From Plotosus lineatus (taxonomy: Eukaryota > Chordata > Actinopteri > Siluriformes > Plotosidae), in contig CM045735.1 in NCBI GenBank assembly GCA_024760905.1, positions 8,884,661 to 8,948,660 on the forward strand: a DNA stretch of 64,000 nt, written 5' to 3'. A model generated the notes under the pieces. It did not search any database. It had not been told where the DNA came from and was given only the letters and a program-made list of their open reading frames with translations. Both the position numbers and the translations under genes were made by a program. Shown in pieces: positions 1-13,700 of the stretch. How positions within the stretch are numbered: position 1 is the stretch's first letter; every line of letters starts with the position of its first letter.

Positions 1-99
1 TTCCAGATTCATCAAGGTTCCTTATGATGGCGCACCAACGTCTGTTATGGTCTGTTAAGCTGTACTAGGTGCGATTCTCAAGTTCTACCACGATTGCCA

Positions 100-350
100 T
101 CAAATAGTAACAATTGTGGCAGTAATAGATTTTGTCAGGATAAATATGATTCCACAAAGGTCCATCACGTTTATTAAGATTCCACAAAGCTCCCTCAAGA
201 TCATCACGATTTCCCAGAGTTTCCTCAATTTCATCACAGTTACACCAAGTTCCCTCACGAATCTCACGATTCCACCAAGTTCTCTAAGCATCATCACAAT
301 TCGATACCACAATCCCTCACGATCAACACAACAGTTCTCACATCATGGAG
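100..350. repeat. Degenerate minisatellite, unit about 25-30 bp
   Basis: Irregular repetition of GATTCCACAAAG, TTCCCTCACGA and CATCATCAC blocks. Open frames across it are repeat artefacts. It lies in the capn1 3' UTR or just downstream. Confidence 0.6.
170..175 (-). promoter_or_regulatory. Candidate poly(A) signal for capn1
   Basis: AATAAA on the minus strand, about 255 nt past the stop. It is the only exact copy I saw downstream of the stop, and it lies inside the tandem repeat. Confidence 0.35.
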
Positions 351-429
351 GCCTTTGACACCGTGGCCCCAGTGTAAACCCACAGTAAGATGTAGATATA
401 GTGAAAAATAAAAACAAAACATTATATAT

Positions 430-456
430 TCATGTAAACATGGTCAGCGACATCCA
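430..456 (-). CDS. capn1: capn1 exon 21 (stop codon)
   Basis: 27 nt, WMSLTMFT and TGA, matching WLQLTMFA at the human C-terminus. Acceptor CCTTTAG. Confidence 0.88.
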   Translation of the reverse strand, partial: WMSLTMFT

Positions 457-790
457 CTAAAGGAAGGGAGAGAAAGAAACATTATATTATTTTTGTGATG
501 ACAGTAAAAAAAAACGAAAAAAACTAAGTTAATTTTATTCTTAATGGACAAACCTGAGTGAAACTGAAAGACACCACACCATCCCCATCCGTGTCCATGG
601 TTTTAAAGGTCTCTGTTGGGAGAATATATAGCCAAAAAAAGGCATTAATAGTGTATATTCATCTATATATAATACAATTCTGAAATTCTAAAATAATAAA
701 ACACATATAAACATTATTTATATTAACATATAAACAACATAATTTGCCATAATTTATAACCGTCTTGTTCCACGTCTTGCTGAACCATTT

Positions 791-821
<31 letters not shown>

Positions 822-2533
822 TTCCACTAAGTCCAGGGTCGGGTCGCGGGGGCAGCAACCTAAGCGAAGAGGTCCAGACGTCCCTATCCCCAGTCACTTC
901 CTCCAAATCTTCCGGGGGGACACCGAAGCGGTCCCAGACAAGCCAAGAGATATAGTCCCTCCAGTGTGTTCTAGGTCGACCCCGGGGTCTCTTCCCGGTT
1001 GGACATGCCCGAAACACCACACCAGGGAGGCGTCCGGGAAGCATTCTGACCAGATGCCCGAGCCACCTCAACTGGCCCCTCTCAATGCGGAGGAGCAGCA
1101 GATCTACTCTGAGCTCTCCACAATGGTACAGCTTCTCACCTTATCTCTAAGTGAGAACCCCGCCACCCAACGAAGGAAGCTCATTTCAGCCCCTTGTATC
1201 TGCAATCTTGTTCTTTCGGTCACTACCCAAAGCTCGTGACCGTAGATGAGGGTTGGAACGTAGATCGACTGGTAAATTGAGAGCTTCGCCTTGCGGCTCA
1301 GCTCCTTCTTCACCACGACGGACCGGTACAGGCTCCGCTTAACAGCAGAGGCTGCAGCGATCCGTCTGTCGATCTCCCGCTCCATCCTTCCCTCACTCGG
1401 GAACAAGACCCCAAGATACTTAAACTCCTCCACTTGGGGCAGGACCTCATTCCCGACCCGGAGGGTGCATTCCACCCTTGTCCGACTGAGAACCATGGCC
1501 TCGGACTTGGAGGTACTGATCCTCATCCCGGCTGCTTCGCACTCAGCTGCGACTTGCTCCAGTGAGAGCTGGAGGTCCCGACCTGAAGCCAAAAGGACAA
1601 CATCATCCGCAAAAAGCAGAAATGAGATCTGATGGCCACCAAATCAGAACCCCTCAACGCCTCGAATGCGCCTAGAAATTCGGTCCATAAAAATTATGAA
1701 CAGAATCGGTGACAAAGGACAGCCTTGGTGGACGCCAACTCCCACCGGAAACGAATTCGACTTGTTATTGCCAATCCGGACCAAATTCTGGCTCCGGTGA
1801 TACAGCGACCGAATGGTCCGTAGCAACGGGTCCGGAACGCCGTACTCTCGGAGCACGCCCCATGAGATTGTTCAAGGGACACGGTCAAAAGCCTTCTCCA
1901 AATCCACAAAGCACATGTGGACACATTGGGCAAACTCCCATGCCCCCTCCAGAATCCTAGTCTATGCAGGGGTACTAGAGAGGAGGATCCGACTGATAGT
2001 CGAACCTCGGATTCAGGAGGAACAATGTGGTTTTCGTCCTGGCCGTAGCACTCTTGACCATTTAATCCCGTCTGTCTGTCTGTCTTCCTTTTGGCTTTTT
2101 TCCCTTTTACTCGGGTGTCGCCACAGCGAATCATCTCATTCGCACGTTTGATTTGGCAGAGGTTTTTACGTCGGATGCCCTTCCTGTTACAACCCTTTTT
2201 AGCAAGGGAGAGAAACACGCTGACGACTTTGCAGCCTACTCTTTACGAAAGTCAGCAATGGTTCTTTTACATGCCTCTCACCATAGACAGTGACAGACAT
2301 GGCCTGCCTTTGATAACCCAGTTAGCTGCACTGGGGGGGGGGACAGTGACAACCTTGTGGAGAGTGGGACTTGAACCCCCAACCTTTGGATCAGCGATCC
2401 AGCGCCCTATACCACTAGACCATCACTGCCCCTTGACCATTTAATCCTATTAGAGTCAATTTTGTGCCTATCTCAGCCACCAACGAGTGAAGGCTGGGTA
2501 CACACTGAACAACTACAGAGACCACTGCAGAGC

Positions 2534-2584
<51 letters not shown>

Positions 2585-2759
2585 GGAGCAATTTGGAACA
2601 GCGAGTTAGCTTCAGGTGTATGTCTTGGACTGTGGGAGGAAACCTGAGTACCCAGTGGAAACTTATTCAGGCACCAGGAGACCATGTGAATTCCATACAC
2701 AAACAATGAAACCCGGTAATCGGACCTAGAACCTTTTTGTTCTGAGGTGGGCATTTTGG

Positions 2760-2796
<37 letters not shown>

Positions 2797-4647
2797 CCTT
2801 CACTTGGTGTCAGCTGAGATAGGCTTCAGCCTTCCCGCTACATTGATATCTTAAGCAGTTTGGCAAATGTTGAATGATGAGCTGCGGACTAATAAAGATA
2901 CGGGCTAATAAAAATTGCGTGCAGCCATATCCCATGATAATGTTTACCAGTCACGATAACGTAACTGGTATTGTTTGCACTTCAGTTTATAGCTACGAAT
3001 GCCTTTGTTTCAAGAGCTGCTACATAAATCGCTGTCACATTTATATAGTATCAACTTTGGACCAAAAGGCTAAAGCAATTTAACAAAAAAAAGTCATTGT
3101 GCCAGTTCAGCAATTGTTTTTTACAATGGCTGGTAGTAGCTGATGCAATTTCCCCATTAGGGGTTTCTGATGTACTCTTCATTTCCACTATACAGAATTC
3201 ACAAGGTTTGTCTGTAGGACCACTCACTGAACATGCTCTCCAGGCGGATCAGACAATTCACAAAGCTGTCAAAGTCCACATTCATGTCCGCGTTAGCATA
3301 ACGCAAGATTATTAACTGGAAAATGTAGTTGGTCAGCTTGAAACCTGACAAATGAAACACATTTATTATTCCTGTACAGTAATTATACCCATCATGCAGT
3401 TCTGTAAAATGTGATGTTCCTACCTGTGGATTCTAAAGCCCGCCGCATTTCATAGGAGTTCATGGTGCCCGACTTGTCCAAGTCAAATTCTCTAAACACC
3501 AACTAACAGGGACGAGGTGGGTTTGTTTGTTTTTTTCCAGCATAATCACATGAAAGAGAAGTAAAGCAAAATTTTAACATTGTGAAGAGGCACATGATGG
3601 AAAATCAAGTTTGAGTTTTTATTTTATTACTAACAAGATAACGTTTAATCTTCTCCCAAAGCACGTGGAAATCTGTTAAGCTCAACCTTCCTTTGCCAGT
3701 CGTCTGGACAGATCATGTCAAGGCGATGAGTGGAATTCTTGTACTACAGCGAGTGCATTTTTATGGAGGAAAACACCCACAGAAATAAACATGAAAACAT
3801 GCTGACGTGATGAGGAGTGAAAGGATACATCCAGAAGATTAATCATGCTTCTGCAGGCTTCCTTCTCAAAGCCATTTGTTTTGATGTCCTTGTCTAGAAA
3901 GAAAAGTGAGAAGCTCCACTCAGTTATTTCCTCTGAAGTCAAAGATTAAGCTTTTCCAATATTGACTGGAAAAATTCAAAAATATTACACTGCAGATATA
4001 ATCGACGGGTTTGTACGAGATGGTACCGGAATATACAAGTTTATAGGCCCTGTGATAGCCAGGCGAGTTGTCCAGGGTGTACTCTGTCCTTGCCCAGATT
4101 CGGCTGAGATGGGAGCCAGCCTCCCCGTGACTCTAATTAGGATTAACCGATTCAGAAAATGAATGAAAGAATATAAGTACAGTGATACCGCTCCTTGTGA
4201 TAGTCCCAGCAAACGAAAAATCCAGGTTACGAAAAAATTTTTTTTTGTCTCTGTATTCGAAATAGGTTCTCTTTACAAAACACGCCATTCAACATTCAAA
4301 CAATGACATCTGACAATCTGACATTGACTATCTTCCAACATCCCACCCTGCTGGCCTCCCATTAGCTAGGGGGGATGATGCAGCTCCCTCCCATTGGCTA
4401 TCTCCCAACATTCCGCCCTGCTGGCCTCCCATTGGCTAGGAGGGATGACGCGGCTCCCTCCCATTGGATATCATGGAGCGGAATCTCCCATAATGCTTTT
4501 TTCGTGTAAACAACAGAGTTACTGTTGTTTCATGAGTTTTTTTGAGTGTGCTCATTGCAACTTTATTTTTTGACTCAGACTTTTAACCTTCCATGAACAT
4601 TTGTAAGATTATTACTTTGCTGAGAAGACATGGTCAACACATGCGCA

Positions 4648-4716
<69 letters not shown>

Positions 4717-7700
4717 ACATACACACACACAAACACACGTGCGCGCACACGCACACACACACATGTGCGTGTGATTTCCGGTGCAAGTGAAAAGGCATGC
4801 GGTTGAGTGATATCGCAAAGGAATATGGCCAAACCCATCTACCATCAGTACGATATTGAAGCAGAAGGAGGCATTAAAAGGTGTACTTTTATAATTTTTT
4901 AAAGGGTTTAGGGGGTAGTATTGGGAGCCTTGGAACGAATCACACATTTTACATGTAAAATGCGGTTCAATTATGAAAAATCCAGGTTATGAAACCACTT
5001 CCGGAATGGATTAATTTCGTAAATTGAGATACCACTGTATATGAGTTTATTTATTTTTATTCAAATCGATTTGGAAAGATTTATGTAACTGCACTGGTAG
5101 CATAGTGGGTAGCACATCTGTCTCACAGCAAGAAGGATCCGAGTCCTTTTTAAAAATACTAAATAAAGATCTAATCTCAGGAAATTCTCCATCTTAACGA
5201 TTAATAGTTAGCGTTGGCGTTATGTAGCTCTATGTCACGAAGTAAAATTAACACATTATGGTCAATTAGATGACGGTAGTGGTTAGCAGGTCCACCCAAC
5301 AACAAGAAGGTCCTGGGTGCGATTCCCAACCTTGAGTGTTTCTGTGTGAACTGTATGTTCTCACTGTGGGTTTTCTCTAGGTCAGGGGTCACCAACCTTT
5401 TTGAAACTGAGAGCTACTTCTTGGGTACCAATTAATACGAAGGGCTACCATGTCGATACACATTCTGAAATAACAAATCTGCTCAATTTACCTTTAATTA
5501 TATGTTATTATTAATAATTAACAATATTAATCTATGTGAAGATACTGATTTGATTTTTTAAAACTATCAAAAAAAAATTAGATGCAGCTCAATAGAAAGT
5601 GGCGCTATAGAGCAGTGGAACTGCTTGAAAAATAGCAGTGAACATGACCGCGGGCGACTCATGTTGTCCTTGCGGGTGACCTGGTGCCCACGTGCACCAT
5701 GTTGGTGACCCCTGCTCTAGGTAATTTGGTTTCCTACAACAGTCCAAAGGCATGAAAATTGTCCGTTTCAACCTGCCCCCAGGTGGGAGTGTACGTGTGA
5801 ATGATTGTTCGCGTCTTAGACTTGCGATGACTGGCGAGCTGTTCCCGTGACCCTATTACGATTAGGTGGTTCAGCAAATGAGCTAAGTTGGCTGTTCTAT
5901 ATTTAAATCTGGCTTGGCTTAAAAGCATAAAAGAGGTACTTCTGTATAAACATGTCCCCAAAATAGTATGTGCTGAAGGACTCACTTAAGTTTGCTTACG
6001 TTTGTGGGTGACACGATTCAGTATCGTCTGCAGCTTTGGTGCATCGATGTCCATTTCCTACAGGTCAAGAGAGAAACATTTAAAAGGGATTATAACATGT
6101 CAAGAAGTTCAGGACTCAAAGGCAGACGTGTACTTTGTTCTCTATACCTTTCCAGCCAGCTTGAAGAAAAGAGCTTTGAACCCCTCATCAATTTCACTCT
6201 CCTGTAGAATGGGCTACAGGAGCAAAACATTATTATTATTTATTATAAGGCACCTTTATAGTCCAAAAATATCAACTTGCTTTGTATAAAACCGATAAAA
6301 AAGTGAAAACAAGTGGATACAAAAATAACAATGATGATGATGATAATGATTTTTAAAAAAATCGGGTGGCATGGTGGTGCAGTGGTTAGCATGTTGGCTC
6401 GCTGCATGAAGCTCCTGGATTTGAATCCCGGGCGTTTCCCTGTGGAGTTTGCATGTTCCGCCCCGTGCTTACATGGGACTCCTCTGGGTGCACCAGTTTC
6501 CTCCCACAGTCCAAGGACATGCACGTTACATGAATTGAGTGTTCCCGTTTGCCCCTAGGTGTGATTGTGAAATTTTTTTTTTTTATATTTTTTGAAAAAT
6601 TTCTGTGTTGCTTTATCATGGGAAGGGGTGGACAGGGAAGGGAAGGGGAGACGAGGACGGGGACGGGGGGTGGGGGCAACTTACTTCCTCTGGTAGATCT
6701 GCAGAAAGCTCATCATCCAGTTCTCTTCAAAAGACAGACAGTGCTTAATTGAAATCTTTTTTTTCTTTGTTTGTAGGAGAAATAAGGATATCTCTGCACA
6801 TTTTGGACCTCATTTATGACGCTAGATCATCCAAATTCAATCTTTGCTATGAGGATTTACACAAGGTATATTTCAATATTGGGTGGTACAGCAGTGTAGT
6901 GGTTAGCATGTAATCTCCATGGCATTATTACTGTAGTTGGTCCGGTCAAGGCTCAGCAACATTAATGTGGCAATAAAATGACGCAGCCGAATGTATTGAA
7001 TGAGCAGGTTGTCACATCAATGGATTTTTCTTCCCTGATGGCCCGGATCTAAAATGGGGACTCAAATAATGAAGGAGTTGATCAGGGAGCATGAGGAATC
7101 ATTTTCACATATGTATTGGCACCCCAGAGTCCTGACCTTAATCCTATTGAAATTTTTCAGGATGTGCTGGAGAAGACTTTATGGAGTGGTTTAGTTTTTC
7201 CTCTCATCATTTCAAGATGTCAGTGAGAAATGAACCTGGCATCGGATAGAAATAAATGCAATGTTAGGTTTGTTGAAATAATGCCATGAAGTTTATGTTC
7301 TGGGAGCAAGACTGGCAGTAAAGAACCACTTCAAAAAGTCTTCTCCAGCACACCACGAAGGATTAGGCTCAGGATTCTGGGGGTGCCAATACATATGAGA
7401 AAACAATTCCTCATGATTCCTGAACTGCTCTTACATTATACAGTGGTACCTCATTTACAAAAGTCTCACCAAATGAAAAATTCAGGTTACGAAACGTATT
7501 TTCCTAAAAATTTTTGTCTCTGGATACGAAACAAGTTCATGTTACAAAAGCGCCATCTTAAAAATTCAAACGCGCCATTCAAATATTCAAACAATGTGCG
7601 AGTTACTTTCCCATTGGTTGTCTCCCAACACCCCACCCCACTGGCCTCCCATTGGCTAGGAGAGGGCTGAATCTCCATAATACAGTACTGAACTCAATGC

Positions 7701-10700
7701 TTTTTGTGTGCCTTCAACCCATTGTTTGACACACATGCGTGAAGGAGAGTTGTACTGTTGGTTCGTGAGTTTTTTGAGTGTGCTTATTGCAGAGTTATTT
7801 TTTTGTTATTAATCATGAGCCCCAAGAAAGTGATTCCTGGTGTGACTGAAAAGAAGAAGCGGGCTCCATTATCAATAAAAGTAAAACAGGAGATGATAAA
7901 AAAATATGAAAGTGGGATGCGGTTGAGTGAAACCGCCAAAGGAGTATGACCGAAATCCCTCTACAATCGGGACGATATTGAAGCAGAAGGAGGCCTTAAA
8001 AGCGGAGATACAGTGACGGAGGCGATTATTTCGGAAAAAGCAACCGCCAAATTTAAGGACCTCGTGAAGGAGGGTGGGGGTGAGGGTTCTTCGGACCAGC
8101 AACCCCCGGACTTTAACGCGTCGCATGGGTGGTTCTAGAGATTTAAAAAAAGGTAAATAATTTTCTTTTACTTTTAACACATATCTCATACATATTTCAG
8201 ACAAAATTGGTGTACTTTTATAATGTTTAAAGGGTTTATGGGGTAGTATTGGGAGCCTTGGAACGAATCACGCGTTTTACATGTAAAATGCGGTTCAACT
8301 TACGAAAAATGTAGGTTACGAAAAAGGCGCTGGAACGGATTCATTTTGTAAAGTGAGGTACCGCTGTATCAAATTATCCCTATTTTATATACGAGCCATC
8401 AGGGAAGAACAAGTCCATTGATGTGATAACCTGCTCATTCAGTACAATCAGGTCATCAGCTGCTTCATTTTATTGCCACGTTAATGTTGCTGAGCCTTGA
8501 CCGAACCAACTGGAGTAACAATGCCATGGAGATTACATGCTGAGATCAAGGATAAAGGCTCCTCATGAAAATATTAGAGCATGTGACTATTCTTCTTTTT
8601 TGGACAGGCAACATAGTACACATACACATTTGAAATTGTGTATTTAGTAATAGCAGAAATGATCTATAAAACCACTCACTCAGAGTCTGCAGCCTTTTCA
8701 GAGAAAACCCTCAACACAAAATCTCCCTCTTTGTGTGGTTCGAAGGTGGAGGGAACAATGATGTACTCCCCTGCAGGCAGATAGAAGCGTGAGCTCACCT
8801 CCCGAAGGTTGATGAATAGTTCGGAGCGAGCGCTGGACGTGTTCTTGAGGAAGAAGTCACGCTTCAAATGCACACCTGAGCTGCCCAGAAACTACCAACG
8901 ACACACAGATCTCTCTGAGGCGTTTTTCATCCCCAATTAAAATGGAAATTCCTTCTTTTCAATTATTCTAATGTAAAACTTAAACAAACTAACCGGACCA
9001 GAAAAGAACAGCACAGAACAGAACAGCATAGAACAGAACAGGCACTGACCTGACAGCATTAAGAACAGCATGGACAACTATAGATCAGGTATAATTTCAT
9101 TACTGTTAGATGTACACCAAAGCCATACCTCTTTGGGAACCTGGAAATAATTCAAAAACGAAAATTAGTGAGAAAAATCACAAATACAAATTATCAAATT
9201 TAATTTAAAGTTCAATCTCAGAACACACATCATCGGGGCAATAAATTAACAATTATTAATCGATTTCCAGGACGACACGGTGGCATAGTGGTTAACACAT
9301 CCACCTCACAGCAAGAAGGTCCTGAGTTCGAGTTCAGTTCTGTGTGGAGTCTTCATCTTCTCCCTGTGCTTGCATAGGTTTCCTCCAGGAACACCGTTTT
9401 CCTCGGACATCCCAAAGACATATCATACACATTAGGCTAACTGGCTGTTTCAAATTGCCCCAGGTGTGAGTCTAAGTGTGAATGTTTGTGTGTTGGCCCT
9501 GTGATGGTCTGGCGAACTGTTCAGGGTGTATGTCTGAGGTGGGAACCAGCCCCCTGATCCTAACTCATGTTAAGATGTTTGGCGCGTGAGTGAATGATGA
9601 GTGAACTGAAGGTGAGCTGGATATCACTGAATAGTTCCCATTATGGAATGTCCAGATCAATAATAATCAATTGTTGAACAAGGAAAAGTATGATGGTGAG
9701 AGGCGGCACGGTGGCGTAGTGGTTAGCACATCCACCTCACAGCAAGAAGGCCTGGGTTCGATTCCAGGCCTGGGCATTTCTGTGTAGAGTTTGCATGCTC
9801 TCCCTGTGCTTGTGTGGGTTTCATCTGGGTACTCCGGTTTCCTCCTACAGTCCAAAAACATGCACAGTAGGTTAATTGGTTGTTCCAAATTGCATGTACG
9901 TGTGAGTGAGTCTGTGGTCTGGCAAACCATACAGTAGGTCATTGTGATCACAGCCATGACAATCCCTGTATGAGCATCGTTCAAGCTTCAGGGATTGACG
10001 TCCATTTCTCATGACTGGATGCAGATGTAGATAGATGATGGTGAGAATCGTTTGATCAAGTGGTTGCTATCTTCCAAGGCCAAAGGCTGAGGTTTGCTGG
10101 TGGATTGCCTCTTCTTTGCCATCGTGTTGCCACCCCGTCCCAGGAAGGAGATGTGAAGGAAAATGCGATTCTTCAGACCAGTCCATTACTTCCATGACGC
10201 CATGGTCCAGGTGGGATGCTTACATGTCCACTATAGGGTGGCAGAGTGGCGTGGGGTGACCACGTCCTCCTCATTACAAGAAGTTCCTGGGTTTGAATCC
10301 TGGGCTTGGGGCTTTCTGTGCAGTTTTCAGGTTCATCTTGTGTATTTGTGAGTGTCCTCCAGATACTTCAGTTTCCTCTCACAAAAGACATCTACACTGG
10401 GATAATCAGCGGTTTTAAATTACCCGTGGGTGTGAATGTGAGTATGAATGGTTGTGTGTGTGTGTGTTCAGGATGTGCCTTGCCTTTGCCCAGTGTTGGA
10501 TAAGATAGGCTCCAACCCATTGAGACCCTAATAGGATTAAAAAAGTTTAGCGAATCCGTAAGTGAGTGTCTATTGTAGGCACTTTTAATGATGGACTAAA
10601 GTCAAGCATGTACACTCTGACTGCTCTGCAGCTTTACATCCTTATATGTAAGTTGCTCCACTGAAAGTAGGCACTTGTCGCACAGACCACTTTTGAGATA

Positions 10701-13700
10701 AAGGCCAGAAAAGTAAAAATGGTCCATTTTTATCGAAATCTGGATTTTTTCATAAACTATTAAAACAAGTATTCAACTATCACTTGCTCATGTGAAATCG
10801 ACTAAAACTCACTAAAATGTCTTTTTCCCCCATTTTTCTGGCAAGTACCCTCGTAAAACTAGATAAAAACAGTAGCAAAACTTACTGGTCTTCGTTGCAA
10901 TTATTCACCGAGTTCGGTACAAGACACACCATAATCCATACACCAGAAGAACCGCCGTGCGCAGTGCCCATCACACGTTAACTTCCAGTTTACTTCCTGC
11001 TTCTGGTTTAACTGTATGCTGAAATTATCTCCGTCTTTCTCTTCAATAACAGTCATTAAGTTTATTTATAAGATTGAGAATACACATAATTTCTGGAAAA
11101 TGAGAGTGAAATGTCATCTTTGATGTCTAGTAAGTATAGATGTTAAATTCGACGCGAGAATTAGGCTTTGAAGATGCCGGAATGATTGGCGTTCTTGAAG
11201 ATTAATTTGCCGGTGAGTATTTTTCTCTGCATGCAAAATTCGATTATGGCTTTTTTTTGATTATTTGATTTATGTGTAATCTTGTCTGGACTGGACATGC
11301 TGGATCGTGGGTTGTTTAGTTTTGTACGAAAATTGGTCAAGACCTGAAATGTTTCATTCCTTTTACAGATGAACAAACTGAAGATTTTGATTTTGAAGTT
11401 GATGAAGAAGAGTCATCTGTTAATAAAACGGTGCATGAGTGGTGTTTGTAAAGAAGATGTGATCTTATCTGCTGAACAGGACATCGATTAAGATGATGAT
11501 GCTGAGGGCAGAGTTGATGAAGCGACTTGTATAAAGAGATCAGAGTTTTGTTATATGGTTTTCTTGTATATAGTTTTCTTAATTTCAGTGTGATTGTTTG
11601 AACCTGACAGTGTTTTTTTTTTCAATCAGTATCATTTGAAGACATTTGAACCTTTATATAATGGTCAAAAGGATACATACTGATCTTATTGGAATAAACA
11701 GAAATGAAAAAAATAGTCGTTTTTTTTTTTTGTTAATTTTTGAGGCTTACCAAGGTGACTCATGGGTTTAAAAAGGGCGTGTCAGATTAAAATGAGGATG
11801 ATTTCTCTTATCATTTCTTCCTAAAACTCTTCCAAGACATGTTTTCTAAAAGTTTATATGGCGGAAGTGCATAAAAATATTTGGTTGCTAAGGACTAATG
11901 ATGTTGGAAGAAGTGCAATCTTTGTGCTCATTTTTCTCTAAAATGTCTTTTGAAATTTTTAGTTGAATGCTGACACAAGAAATGGCATAGCGCGGTCAGT
12001 TTTTAAGGTATTGACCAACTTTTTGCTGCATTTTGCAGCTTTGGGCTTCCTCGATCTGACTGTGTAAAAAAAGCTCATTTTTCATTTATGGAGACAAAGA
12101 GCCTACTTTCGGTGGAGTGGCTCACATATACTTGTACAGCAATCTGCAACACACTTTGTGATCTTGCACCTTTCTATCATAGGCAGGATTGAGTTTTTAA
12201 AGAATCTGAGGGCTCAGACCACACAGGCCATCCTTCACTCTCCACGCTTGAGGACTCAGTCAACCCTGTGTGCGTGTGAATCTGTACCTGTCTGTCCTTC
12301 CTTGCACCACTTTTGATAGATACTCACCAACACCTTCAAGGAAAACCACACAAAAAATGTGGATTTGAAGATGCGCTGACCCAGTCATCTCGCCATGAGA
12401 ATCTGGGCCTTGTCAAAGTCACTCAGATCCCTACACTTGCCTATTTTTCCTGCTTGAAGCACGTCGACCTCAAGAAAAGTTTTGCTCTTGCAACTTGTTA
12501 CCCCACACCATAGCAGATGCCACTGTAATGAGTTAATTACTGTTATTCCCCTTCCCTGTTAAGTCTTTATTGAGGTATGGTTTGCTCGGTGTATGCCCTT
12601 ATCCCTAAATCCATTGCTAGTCGCCGAGAAAGACAATAAAAAGTTCCGCCCTGAACTGTAATCGAGCAACTCTGGTACCGAGAATTATACCAAAGCCTTG
12701 GCTGAGAAAAGTATTCTTACGCTCCATATTACAAGATCCAAAAGAGCTTCTTACCTCATAAATGGCATATCCAATCGTTTCCATGTCTTTGCCCTGTCTT
12801 CGTAAGAGCCGCCGATCTTTCTGCATCAGGGCCACCAGAAAACTACAACCATCCTTCCCCTCCGTGTCTGGGTCCTTTAGTACGACTTTATACTGGGGGT
12901 TGATCCAAAAGGTTGCTGTATGCAAATTAAAATATTAATGTGATGAAATTTTTTGTCCTTTTGGACAAAAGAAAGAATGAGAATAAAATGAACATGATTA
13001 AGCTTCAGTGCCTGGGTAGTTCCTGCAGCCCCCAGCCGTGCTGCCTCTCCTCCACTCCCCTGGATACAGGGCCGAATTCCACTTCTTCAGCTCATTGCTT
13101 TGCAGAGCATCTGCTGTAAGATTACAGATCTCCAGCCTACTGAACTCCTTCATGAAATCACTGAAGGACATCCTGCATTGTGAGGGACAGAAAAAGAGAA
13201 AATATCCAAATAAATCCAGCGACATCTTCAAGATATTTAATTGAAATATGAATTTTGCAAATGAGAATTAAAAGGCAATTTGTTTTAATTTCTCAGAGCC
13301 GCTAAATAATGAACAGACTACGAATGTGGCGAACCACTTTCTTTACAAGCAATCGTTTTAGTTGGAATGGGGGGGGAGGGGTGTGTAATTTTCTCCCCTT
13401 ACTTCATTATAGGCAATTCCCACCCATCAAGTGTTGCCTTACCGATCATATACAAACACCATCAACCAGAAAAGGATGTAAGAATGCACTTGCCCACTCC
13501 CTGACACATGGTGCTGCCACCCGCTTCTTTACAAACTGCTGTGCATGCACTTTCCACCACTTTTGAATGAATGAGCTCACAGACACCCATGATTGGCTGG
13601 GGATTGCTGTGATAGACAGGGAAGTGAGTGTGAGAACTCGGCCAAGTAACTTTCATGGACTCTCAGCTACGAACGTGATTTCCAGTTTGATAGACACGCC

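Noticed and set aside
100..350. CRISPR-like repeat array
   Set aside because: Units are diverged and contiguous without unique spacers, and the context is a vertebrate gene.
2462..4947. Open frames rich in Cys-Val or Thr-His
   Set aside because: They are translations of (CA/TG)n microsatellites.
6720..6724. Acceptor 2 nt downstream for capn1 exon 13
   Set aside because: It shifts the frame and meets TGA within three codons.
7815..7949. A functional transposase gene
   Set aside because: Only about 44 residues of the N-terminal helix-turn-helix part remain before a stop; the catalytic domain is absent.
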